A stretch of DNA of 64,000 nucleotides, taken from positions 434,001 through 498,000 of the forward strand of contig NZ_JALIRP010000004.1 in NCBI RefSeq assembly GCF_022898935.1, given 5' to 3'. Of the stretch, positions 1 to 9,357 are shown piece after piece. The stretch comes from Paenibacillus mangrovi (lineage in GTDB: Bacteria > Bacillota > Bacilli > Paenibacillales > Paenibacillaceae). The position numbers and the translations under genes were made by a program. The notes below the pieces were generated by a model that made no database searches, had not been told where the DNA came from, and saw nothing but the letters and a program-made list of their open reading frames with translations. The first letter of the stretch is position 1. Every line of letters begins with the position of its first letter.

Positions 1-569
1 TTTATACCTTTCTCTGAGAATAACTTATCCTGAAGATTTTTACCGTTTAGACCTTGAAGTTCCGTATGAGGAAAGTTTGCCTGTGCTACCATTGAAATAC
101 TGTTTTTGGTGGCATCTTGCTGTCTCCAGAGAAAATAATTCGTTACTTCATCATGAGGAAGAACCCAAGCTCGACTGTCAAATGTGGCAAGTGGTTTATC
201 CGGATAATATTCCTTGATCACTTCGTTGAACTTTGCAGTTGCCATGGAAGCAGACACTGAAACCATTTTCTGAAGATTATTTTCAAACCAGGATTGTGTT
301 GTTAACTTATCATAATTCGTCAACAGAATAGATATCTCATCACTTTGGTGATATATCAATTTACAGCCCATGATATTCTGAGCTAAGTATTTACACGTCT
401 CCCAAAATGCTTTGGTTAATGATTCATCAAACGGTTTCTCCATTCCGTGAGTAAAAGTGTGAAAATGAGAACCATCTATTCGAATGATTACTGGAAGCCT
501 CTGAGGAAGTGTTTGTCTAAATATGTTTTCGTAACCTTTCATACGGTTACCAAAGTCGTCTTTGTTCAT
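1..569 (-). CDS. Thg1-like tRNA 3'-5' nucleotidyltransferase (partial, cut by the window edge)
   Basis: Reading the minus strand from an ATG at 569 gives an open frame of 189 codons running off the left edge. The protein starts MNKDDFGNRMKGYENIF and carries the Thg1 family hallmarks: RIDGSHFHTFT, with the first metal-binding Asp, and QSDEIS, with the second. FDSRAW and WRQQDATKNSIS follow, also typical of bacterial Thg1-like proteins. The family adds nucleotides in the 3'-5' direction to tRNA 5' ends; bacterial members mostly repair 5'-truncated tRNAs rather than adding G-1 to tRNA-His. An AAAGGAG ribosome site lies just upstream. The gene follows a small ORF and a PH-domain gene on the same strand and the stretch is more AT-rich than the sugar loci, which suggests transfer. 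Family assignment is strong from motifs; the C-terminus is not visible. Confidence 0.88.
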   Translation of the reverse strand, partial: MNKDDFGNRMKGYENIFRQTLPQRLPVIIRIDGSHFHTFTHGMEKPFDESLTKAFWETCKYLAQNIMGCKLIYHQSDEISILLTNYDKLTTQSWFENNLQKMVSVSASMATAKFNEVIKEYYPDKPLATFDSRAWVLPHDEVTNYFLWRQQDATKNSISMVAQANFPHTELQGLNGKNLQDKLFSEKGI

Positions 570-594
570 TTTTTCTCCTTTTGTTTTCCATTTC

Positions 595-786
595 TTACTT
601 AAACCAAATGTTTAATCCTGGGGTGTCTCTTGTATCTAATAAATCCTGTTGTGCTTCATAGGTATCTTTGACAATACTGCCTAAAACTAATCCCCCTTCA
701 TAATGATTTGCAAGACAAGATGCCTTGTAAGTCGGTACTATTGATCTGAACTTACTGCCGAGAAAATTTAAAACGTAAGGCCACAA
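595..786 (-). CDS. small hypothetical protein (63 aa)
   Basis: Short ORF between the PH-domain gene and the Thg1-like gene. The likely start is a TTG at 786, three bases past the TAG stop of the upstream gene, so it could be translationally coupled. A GGAG-like site lies too far upstream to be ideal. The product has a slightly hydrophobic N-terminus (WPYVLNFLGSKF) and no motif I recognise. Its place in a tight same-strand row supports it being real, but it could be a decayed remnant. Confidence 0.35.
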   Translation of the reverse strand: MWPYVLNFLGSKFRSIVPTYKASCLANHYEGGLVLGSIVKDTYEAQQDLLDTRDTPGLNIWFK

Positions 787-788
787 TA

Positions 789-1190
789 CTAATGAAAGAA
801 TTCTCCTTGATTTACTGAGCCTAAAATATTTGCAGCTGTTCGCATAGGATTATTACTTGCTAAACTCGTAACAATAATATCAATATGATTATAGACTTCA
901 CGAGGAGCTTTTATTGACTCAAGCACTTTAATCGGAGTATCTACATCAGCAACATTTAAATGAATCGAACCACATCCAAACACACGCTGCCAAAATGGTA
1001 ATACAATGCTCTTATCAAGTACTTTATAAAAGTCCAACTCATCCTCAACCAAATTTAAGAATCCTCGTCTTGTGACCAGCCTTTTTTCATATACAAAGTA
1101 CTTCGTGAATGAAAGTGGTAATCCAAAAATTGTACACTTTCTTCCCGACCAAACTAAGCCTCCTCGCGTTGCAGATCCTTGATTTGACAC
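789..1190 (-). CDS. bacterial PH-domain protein (bPH_2/YdbS-like)
   Basis: 133-residue protein starting at GTG 1190 with an AGGAGG site about 8 bases upstream. The pattern fits a bacterial pleckstrin-homology domain of the YdbS/DUF304 type: an N-terminal strand region (KCTIFGLPLSFTKYFVYEKRLVTRRGFLN), then DKSIVLPFWQRVFGCGSI with the family's R-x-F-G-x-G-x-I turn, then a closing helix (APREVYNHI). It has no transmembrane segment, unlike YdbS/YdbT, so it is probably a soluble PH fold. It appears co-transcribed with the small ORF and the Thg1-like gene. The precise role is unknown. Confidence 0.65.
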   Translation of the reverse strand: MSNQGSATRGGLVWSGRKCTIFGLPLSFTKYFVYEKRLVTRRGFLNLVEDELDFYKVLDKSIVLPFWQRVFGCGSIHLNVADVDTPIKVLESIKAPREVYNHIDIIVTSLASNNPMRTAANILGSVNQGEFFH

Positions 1191-1295
1191 TAATTCTGCC
1201 TCCTATACTGTTAGAATGAATGATTAAATCTTCTACTACGTTAATTATTCATTCTTGTATCCATTGATGACTAAAATCCAATGATTCCTTAATTC

Positions 1296-1769
1296 CTAAT
1301 CTTGATGTCCATGACATCCCTCCTCGGATATTCCTGGTTCCTTCTTTTGAATTGCCTGGTAAATCTCGCGAACCATCTCTGCCAGTCGCTGGTCGCTTTC
1401 ATGATTAAAGTCTCTAAGCGTTTCGGCTGCTACGTCGAGCAACTGACTGACCTTTTCCAGATGGGCAATCTTCTTGCGCGTTTCTGCATTCTTGGCATCG
1501 AGGAACGCAGCAACCTCTTGGCAATAAGCAGAGTCTACATTCTCCATCCTGTGGAACCCAAACTTTCCCTTGATTTCGTCAAGAGAAAACTCCGCATACT
1601 GCATGATTTGAATATTCATCAAGTCGATAAGGTCATTCTTCGAATACCTGCGGTACCGATTGTCTTCCCGGAATGGCGATACGACTCCAATCCGGTCATA
1701 GTACCGAAGCGTATCCTTCGGGACCCCAAGTATCCGCGAAACCTCTTGTATAGAATAAAGTTTTTCCAT
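1296..1769 (-). CDS. MerR-family transcriptional regulator
   Basis: 157-residue protein with the MerR winged-helix DNA-binding domain at the N-terminus: YSIQEVSRILGVPKDTLRYYDRIGVVSP, then the wing RYRRYSKNDL. A long helical dimerisation segment follows (about residues 75-130), then a short tail EEGCHGHQD with one cysteine and histidines. MerR proteins bend DNA between poorly spaced -10 and -35 elements. The tail has only one Cys and two His, too little to claim a metal site, so the effector is unknown. It precedes the PH/Thg1 row on the same strand with a ~100-base gap, so it may have its own transcript. Confidence 0.85.
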   Translation of the reverse strand: MEKLYSIQEVSRILGVPKDTLRYYDRIGVVSPFREDNRYRRYSKNDLIDLMNIQIMQYAEFSLDEIKGKFGFHRMENVDSAYCQEVAAFLDAKNAETRKKIAHLEKVSQLLDVAAETLRDFNHESDQRLAEMVREIYQAIQKKEPGISEEGCHGHQD

Positions 1770-1824
1770 GAATTCAAAATAACATTGGAGTAACCACCAA
1801 TGTCAAGACGTTTTTTATATCCAA

Positions 1825-1866
1825 CAAAAAACGACCACTCCCCAGATGATCTGGGGAAGCAGTCGC
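1825..1866 (-). terminator. Rho-independent terminator
   Basis: Strong hairpin with arms at 1832-1847 and 1849-1865, core CCCCAGAT/ATCTGGGG. On the minus strand it is followed by a run of six T (complement of 1826-1831). It closes the minus-strand unit ending at 1896 and separates it from the MerR gene. Confidence 0.85.
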
Positions 1867-1895
1867 TGCATAAGTCTTTTTATGGTTGCCTTATA

Positions 1896-2111
1896 TTAAT
1901 CAGTTAACGGGATCGAGTAGAAGAATCGATTTCCATTGCCGTTGACATACCAGACAATTTGGTTACTCATAACGATCGGACTGCATTCGGATAATGCAAA
2001 ATTCTTGATGGTTTGGATCTCTCCCTTGGCTTTCCCCTCTCCATCAATAATTACATATTTGAGATCACCTGGATGATTGTCCTTATCAAATTCCTGCCAT
2101 AGCACCATCAT
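1896..2111 (-). pseudogene. C-terminal remnant of an unknown protein
   Basis: A 71-codon open stretch (MMVLWQEFDKDNHPGDLKYV...) that reads like the last beta-strands of a larger secreted or repeat protein. It has no ribosome site in front. It sits in the same frame as the upstream thioredoxin-fold gene and begins only four codons after that gene's TAA at 2124-2126. This looks like the surviving tail of a deleted gene now abutting its neighbour. No family recognised. Confidence 0.45.
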
Positions 2112-2123
2112 CTTGTCGGATCG

Positions 2124-4232
<2,109 letters not shown>

Positions 4233-4316
4233 TATATCCCACTTCCCTTTTAGAAAAATTTAGTCATCAGATATTATTACCCATAAAATGTATCACAAGC
4301 CACCATAAAATTTTAT

Positions 4317-4342
4317 AAAGAAAAGACCTCATTCGAGGTCTT
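4317..4342 (-). terminator. Rho-independent terminator overlapping a stop codon
   Basis: Perfect stem AAGACCTC (4323-4330)/GAGGTCTT (4335-4342) with loop ATTC. On the minus strand it is followed by TTCTTTA. It overlaps the stop of the HTH gene at 4341. Confidence 0.7.
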
Positions 4343-4670
4343 ATTGTGGATTGAATTTATAATAAAGTTCATTGTACATTTGGTTTGTTTCCTTGATTGC
4401 CTGGTCAGATGGTTTATTCAAAATGGTTCTTGTGATGGTATACCTTTGCTGCTCGAGCTCCTTCATGCCGGTACGAATGCTATCCTTTTTCTCGGTTGTG
4501 TGCTTGATCAGCTCGTCCAGGTAAAACCTGAAATGGTCCGGCTTGGATAGCATGTAGGCGAGCAGTCCGCGGGCTTTGAAGCTGAGGCGTTCATCCTGCA
4601 GCAGACTATTGTCGATCCGGGTGAATGGTGGCGGATCCTTGCCTGACTTTTTTACTCGATGTGTCGCCAC
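4341..4670 (-). CDS. helix-turn-helix protein of plasmid/ICE type (HTH_36-like), probably truncated
   Basis: About 109 residues from a GTG at 4670, chosen because GGGGAG lies five bases upstream; the open frame extends further but the extra N-terminus looks random. The core FTRIDNSLLQDERLSFKARG and LLAYMLSKPDHFRFYLDELI resembles the N-terminal winged helix found in replication or transfer proteins of plasmids, ICEs and prophages. The usual basic tail after the wing is short, so the C-terminal part of a longer protein may be missing. It lies near a serine recombinase remnant, which fits an old mobile element. Function inferred only from the fold pattern. Confidence 0.6.
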   Translation of the reverse strand: MATHRVKKSGKDPPPFTRIDNSLLQDERLSFKARGLLAYMLSKPDHFRFYLDELIKHTTEKKDSIRTGMKELEQQRYTITRTILNKPSDQAIKETNQMYNELYYKFNPQ

Positions 4671-4848
4671 GTCACTCCCCTCCGATTTATCAACCTCGAA
4701 CGAAAAAGCACCAGCTAATGGTGCTTGTCTCGATGATGCCCATATTTGGCTAGCGAAATAAAGTGGCATTCCTTCTGTGGCATTTTTAACTTTTTGGTTG
4801 AATAATCACTCTACAGAAAATAAAATGAGCTCAAGGAGCGTGATTATT

Positions 4849-5277
4849 TTGCCAACAATTTACAAGGAAATTTTGATTGATGCCTCACCAGAGCAAGTAT
4901 GGAATGCGGTCAGCGACGTAGGCGCTGTCCATCATCGTCTTGTCCCTGGCTATACCGAGAACACCATTATGAACGGTCACGAAAGGACGCTCATTATGCC
5001 AAACGGTGGCAGGGTCCGTGAAATCATCGTTTCTATCGATGAAAAGGAACGTCGAATGGCGTATGCGGTTAAAGAGAGTCGGATGTCGCTATTGCATCAT
5101 CATGCATCCTTCAAAGTCCTCCCACATGGCGACAACATCACGAAACTCGTGTGGACCACCGATTTCCTTCCAGAGCAACTCGCTTCCGAGATTCAAGCAC
5201 GTGTTGATCGAGGATCACAGGTAATGAAAGAGACCATCGAGGCCGAAGTAAGAGAAGGATCTCGATCGAAGGAATGA
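4849..5277 (+). CDS. SRPBCC (START/Bet v1-like) family protein
   Basis: Plus-strand gene in a mostly minus-strand window. I start it at TTG 4849 because AAGGAG ends ten bases upstream; an in-frame ATG further up (4825) lacks a site. The 142-residue product begins PTIYKEILIDASPEQVWNAVSD, the first strand and helix of the SRPBCC fold. It continues with the curved sheet (HERTLIMPNGGRVREIIVSID) and a C-terminal helix (QLASEIQARVDRGSQVMKETIE). Such proteins form a hydrophobic pocket for lipids, polyketides or other small molecules; the ligand cannot be told here. It has its own terminator and appears monocistronic and intact. Confidence 0.8.
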   Translation: MPTIYKEILIDASPEQVWNAVSDVGAVHHRLVPGYTENTIMNGHERTLIMPNGGRVREIIVSIDEKERRMAYAVKESRMSLLHHHASFKVLPHGDNITKLVWTTDFLPEQLASEIQARVDRGSQVMKETIEAEVREGSRSKE

Positions 5278-5357
5278 GCAAATCCAATCCAAGCCTTCCA
5301 TAAAGTAAAATTTATAGAAGCCAACCGTTCCCATCAAAAGGTTAATATTTATATATT

Positions 5358-5397
5358 TATCCGGCATTCGGTTCTTAACTGGAAGCCGGATATTTTT
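5358..5397 (+). terminator. Rho-independent terminator of the SRPBCC gene
   Basis: Inverted repeat TATCCGGC (5358-5365)/GCCGGATA (5385-5392) followed by TTTTT on the plus strand, 80 bases after the SRPBCC stop. Confidence 0.7.
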
Positions 5398-5585
5398 ATG
5401 CCCACCTCCAACAATACAGTTTGAACACAATATATTGTCAGTGGACAGGATCAGCTAGTTCGGAACTTCCACCACCAATAGAAAAGGCCGGCATCTTTGG
5501 CCGACCGCTTTGCAGGGCATTCATGCCCCTGTGGTGTCCTCTTCTCGATTTTCCATGTTATAACTATAACCTATATAAAACCTAA
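5398..5585. other. Gene-free stretch with two hairpins
   Basis: No convincing gene. It holds an imperfect GGTCGGC/GCCGGCC hairpin with TTTT on the minus strand (about 5484-5508) and an imperfect CAGGGCAT/ATGCCCCTG hairpin (about 5515-5533). These could be remnants of a mobile-element end or terminators. The recombinase remnant begins abruptly at about 5586. Confidence 0.4.
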
Positions 5586-6805
5586 CAGTTTCGCCCAAAA
5601 TTCAAACAGTTGCTTAACGACGTTGAATCAGGCATTTTCGATGCTGTTCTAGTTGTCGATTATCAAAGGCTAGGGCGCGGAGAAATCGAAGATCAGGGTA
5701 AAATCAAAAGGATTTTCCGTGATAGCCAAACCTACATTGTGACACCCGAAAAAATTTATAACCTTGTCGATGATACTGACGATTTACTCGTTGACGTTCG
5801 TGGGCTCCTAGCAAGACAGGAGTACAAATCTATCACGAAAAACTTACTCCTTGGAAAAAAAGTTGGTGCGCGTCTAGGAAACTGGACAAATGGTCCGGCT
5901 CCATACCCATACGATTATAATCCATCAATTAAAGGTCTCGAGATTAACAACCAAAAGAATGCAATATATCAGGAAGCTAAAGATGCAGCTTTAACCGGCG
6001 TGGTTTTAAAGAAGATTGAATGGGATTTGAACAACAGGAACATACCTGGTCCAACAGGCGGTATATGGCACGAAAATACAATACGTAGAATGCTTATTTC
6101 AGAAACAGGTCTCGGACACATCACCACCAACAAAACACAAGGGTCAGGGCATAAACAGAAGAAAGCAAAGCCGTTCAAGAATATTCCTAAAGAATGATTG
6201 GATAAAAGTTGAAAATTGCCATCCAGCTGTAAAAACATTGGATGGCATATGAAGCTGCTAAAAATTCTTGAAGACAATAAAAGAGTACCTAGTCGAGCCA
6301 AAGCTGGAGTATATCCACTTTCAGGTCTTGTCTTCTGCGGAAAATGCAAAAAAATGATTCGTTATAATGTCCGGAGTGATGGATACACCACATCATCTAT
6401 GAAAGCTTGTAACAAATATGATCATCTTGGTAACTACTGTGACAATCGAGGGATTCCGATTAAATTCTTGACCGATGCAATTAACGAGGAAATTATTGAT
6501 TACGAGGATCAACTGCTAAAGACGGATGACTATGTGAATGAAAAAGTTGTTTCTCAGATGCAAGTCCGTTTAAAAGACAAAGAAGCTCACCTCGAGAAAT
6601 TAAAAAGAGCTTTATCAAAAATCAAAGAGATGTATGAATTGGATGAATATACAAAAGAGGAATATGATGAACGGAAGGCAAAACGACAGAGTGAAATCGA
6701 TGCTATCGAACAGGAGATTCGAGCAATTAGGTATGAACTAGATATTGATAAATTCGAAAAAAATCAAATAAATGTTCGTCATCTTCATGGTATTTCGTTT
6801 AAAGA
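5586..6805 (+). pseudogene. large serine recombinase, N-terminally truncated and frameshifted
   Basis: The frame opens after a TAA at 5583. It enters a large serine integrase in the middle of its resolvase domain (RPKFKQLLNDVE, then VDYQRLGRG), so the first ~60 residues with the catalytic Ser are missing. The recombinase domain follows (GPAPYPYDY, IRRMLISETGLGHI). At about 6195 an extra base shifts the frame (PKE then DWIKVENCHPAVKTLD in the next frame). Near 6248 a second change restores it (MKLLKILEDNKRVPSRAKAG), so about 50 bases are read out of frame. The zinc ribbon (CGKCKKM...C...C) and coiled coil (about 6540-6750) remain. Homology seems to stop near 6800. It cannot be an active integrase. 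Confidence 0.85.
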
Positions 6806-6941
6806 AGTGATTGGCCAATATACCTATGAAAATCATGAGCAGCACAAAGAAAACGAATGCCACAGCCAGCACGATAACTCCCGGATTTCCATTCCCGGAG
6901 ATTCCATGACCTGGTCGATACTTAAAAGTGGTTATGTTCAC
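6738..6941 (-). other. possible small membrane-protein remnant
   Basis: Minus-strand open stretch of 67 codons with a clear hydrophobic helix (GVIVLAVAFVFFVLLMIFIGIL). It faces the last, non-homologous part of the recombinase frame. The GTG at 6941 lacks a good ribosome site. It may be the fragment of a membrane protein left at the recombinase breakpoint (about 6800-6830). Not recognised; its last ~25 codons overlap the recombinase tail and are probably meaningless. Confidence 0.3.
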
Positions 6942-6970
6942 AAAGAGTTAAGGGCTGATCGCATCAGCCC
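6941..6970 (-). terminator. Rho-independent terminator of the glycan operon
   Basis: Stem GGGCTGAT (6952-6959)/ATCAGCCC (6963-6970) with a 3-base loop. On the minus strand it is followed by TTAACTCTTT. It lies 17 bases past the M60 gene and would end the long operon. Confidence 0.65.
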
Positions 6971-6987
6971 CTCCTCATCAAACCGGA

Positions 6988-9357
6988 TCAGCCCGATTCT
7001 CTTGCGTTCCAAATTTCCGTTTCCGGCTGCGGCAGCCGCAAGGCTTCCACCGCTGCTCTTGCTTGCTCCGAATAATGCAGCCCCCACCGATCGAAGAACT
7101 CCAGCAGGTTGCAGCCACTCACTTTGGAAGCCATAATCATAAAAAGATCAACCTTTTGCGGTTCGTCATCTTCTTCGTCCATCGATACTTGATCGAGCGG
7201 CAGCTCGCGGTAAGCGATGTGCAAATTCGTGTAAAACTCCCATCCGAAAGCCATTTGCAGCTGCTTAATCATGACTAGGCGTTCGAAAAAGCCTACATCT
7301 TCAAAATTTTTGTTCGGATAAGTGCTGTTCGTAAATTCAATCGCCCGATCGTAATTCGTTTTGCCGTCCTTTCCAGTTTCGAACAAACGAGAGCGGTTTC
7401 CGTACAACGACTGAATATGAATTGAATGCAGGTTGACGGTCACCTCGACGATCGGATCCCAGAACCAAGGGATTTGTTGGTAGTTATGCCCGAGCTCGTG
7501 CCAGAATCCCCAGGCATTTTTCTGAATCACATCAACGTCGACCGCTTCTTGAGCAGTAACCCCTTCGAAGAACATGATCGGGTAACCGGAATGCATCCAT
7601 CCCGCGCTAATCTGTATGTCGGCGACAAACCGCTGCGGATTGTCCGGACTCCGATGTGGGATTGGCTGATCCGGCGCAACGCCGACAAGTCTGTCGTAGT
7701 GATCGGCGATTTCATCCCATTTACGCATAAGCTGCTCCGGCCGTTCTAATTCGCGGATATTGTCCGCCGGCACGGTTACGATGATGCGATTGCCCTGCAG
7801 CTCGGCCCACGGCACCGGATAATGCCTAATCGTATCGTTCCATTCCTGCTCGGTCGTTTGGCCGAGTACGAAATATGGCGCGCGTACCGCCCCGTGGATC
7901 GTCACGTTCACTTTCGTGCCTGCCTTCGGCTTGGCCGGAATCAAGTAAATCAAACCGCCGTAAGGGCTGTTTATCCGATTGGTCCCTGGCTTTAGCCGCT
8001 GCTTCAGCGTGACGATCGGGGCGCGATCCCATTTTGGATTGTCGCACAAATTATCCGTGTGCACGCCAATTTGCACGTCCAAGTATTCAGTCCCTTCCGG
8101 CACATCCACCGTCACCACTTTGCCTGCGGGCGCGTACAGTCCGGTGCTGCGCCAATTCATCGGGGCGAACAGCATACGCATATAGCTTAAATCCAGGTAG
8201 TCGAAATCGACCGCAACAACTTGATCGTACACCGTCTCTGCCTGCTCTCCGACGCTTCGTGGGAAAACACCCGCATACGGCGATTTGACGTTGTCCGGAT
8301 CAAGTGTAGCTTGCTGGAACATATACGATAACACCGCCGCGGTATAAGGCTGCTGCTTTTTGTCGAACGGCAACTGTATCGGTGTCTCTTTTTTCGCTTC
8401 GTCCCGGATCACTTTCAGCAACGGGGCTTCCTCTGCAAGCGAACGAATCGTGCCCTCTACTACAGCAGTGATCACTCTGACTTTGTCCTCCGCGTTTGCT
8501 CCCGATTTTCCGACGTTCAGGTCGTCGAACGATAATTCGCCTCGTTCAATCGCCTGAGCCTGGTCGAACAACCGCTGCGTATGCACAGCGTATACCTGCT
8601 CGAACGTCTGCTCTGGCAGGGTATCGCCTGGACGCACATACCACTGTGCGACACTGTCAAGCAAACATAAGCCCACACGGTTCAGCAGCTTTTGCAACGG
8701 ATAATCGCCCATTCGCACCGCACGGTCGAGAGTCTGGTTTTGAACAGCTTCCGTCGGCACGGAGCAAAGCAGCCATCCTCTTTGTGCGACAACAATGCTG
8801 CCGCCCTGTCGGATATATGCCTCAAGAACGGGTACTTCGGCATCGCTGATGGATGCGTCTACATATGCAACCGGATATTCGGAGGGGTCTAGCATAAAAG
8901 ACGACCAGCTGTCGATCTTGACCAGCTCCACCGGAAACGACGAACCAACCGTTAGCGTACTAGATGTTGTTGCAAGCTTGAGTGCGTCTTGACCATCCAC
9001 TGCATCCTGGTAAAGACTGCCCGCTGCACCTGCACCTGCATCTGCATCTGCATCTTCACCCGTACCTCTCTCCGTCAGCCATAACAATATGTTCCGTGCA
9101 AGTAAGCCGCATGCCGATTGCTCCGATTCGCGCAAGTTGAAATACAACTCATTGCCAACAGCAACAACACGGCCTTTACCGTAACGCGTCGCTGCTATAA
9201 TCGGGTTCGACTCGGGGTGAATCCAAACAGGAAACGCAGATTCTCCAATTGCAGTAACTCCGCCACTTCTCACAAATGCGGGAAGTGCTGCGACATCACA
9301 ATGGAAACGCTCGTAATCCTTGTACAGGTCAGTCAATTTTGCGCTCTTTATGGTCAT
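6988..9357 (-). CDS. M60-family zinc metallopeptidase (mucinase/enhancin-like)
   Basis: 789-residue protein with the M60 signature: HELGH at residues 620-624, the two zinc-ligand His and the catalytic Glu, followed by E638 in PIVEV as probable third ligand. The preceding AGWMHSGYPIMFFEG and the two upstream beta-rich domains (about 350-520, including APAGKVVTVDVPEG) match the usual M60 layout. The N-terminal part (GESAFPVWIHPE, ATRYGKGRVVAVG) resembles the SslE-type accessory domain. M60 peptidases cleave O-glycosylated mucin-like proteins. There is no signal peptide, and the 90 bases up to the preceding gene offer no better start, so the enzyme seems cytoplasmic, which is unusual. It is the last gene of the operon, with GGAGG ten bases before the ATG. 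Confidence 0.9.
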   Translation of the reverse strand: MTIKSAKLTDLYKDYERFHCDVAALPAFVRSGGVTAIGESAFPVWIHPESNPIIAATRYGKGRVVAVGNELYFNLRESEQSACGLLARNILLWLTERGTGEDADADAGAGAAGSLYQDAVDGQDALKLATTSSTLTVGSSFPVELVKIDSWSSFMLDPSEYPVAYVDASISDAEVPVLEAYIRQGGSIVVAQRGWLLCSVPTEAVQNQTLDRAVRMGDYPLQKLLNRVGLCLLDSVAQWYVRPGDTLPEQTFEQVYAVHTQRLFDQAQAIERGELSFDDLNVGKSGANAEDKVRVITAVVEGTIRSLAEEAPLLKVIRDEAKKETPIQLPFDKKQQPYTAAVLSYMFQQATLDPDNVKSPYAGVFPRSVGEQAETVYDQVVAVDFDYLDLSYMRMLFAPMNWRSTGLYAPAGKVVTVDVPEGTEYLDVQIGVHTDNLCDNPKWDRAPIVTLKQRLKPGTNRINSPYGGLIYLIPAKPKAGTKVNVTIHGAVRAPYFVLGQTTEQEWNDTIRHYPVPWAELQGNRIIVTVPADNIRELERPEQLMRKWDEIADHYDRLVGVAPDQPIPHRSPDNPQRFVADIQISAGWMHSGYPIMFFEGVTAQEAVDVDVIQKNAWGFWHELGHNYQQIPWFWDPIVEVTVNLHSIHIQSLYGNRSRLFETGKDGKTNYDRAIEFTNSTYPNKNFEDVGFFERLVMIKQLQMAFGWEFYTNLHIAYRELPLDQVSMDEEDDEPQKVDLFMIMASKVSGCNLLEFFDRWGLHYSEQARAAVEALRLPQPETEIWNARESG

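Noticed and set aside
1302..1793. Plus-strand open frame opposite the MerR gene
   Set aside because: It has no recognisable motif, lies entirely antisense to a well-supported MerR coding sequence and has no ribosome site.
5215..5430. Minus-strand 71-codon frame overlapping the SRPBCC gene end and its terminator
   Set aside because: It crosses a plus-strand terminator, has no ribosome site and no family likeness; a chance frame.
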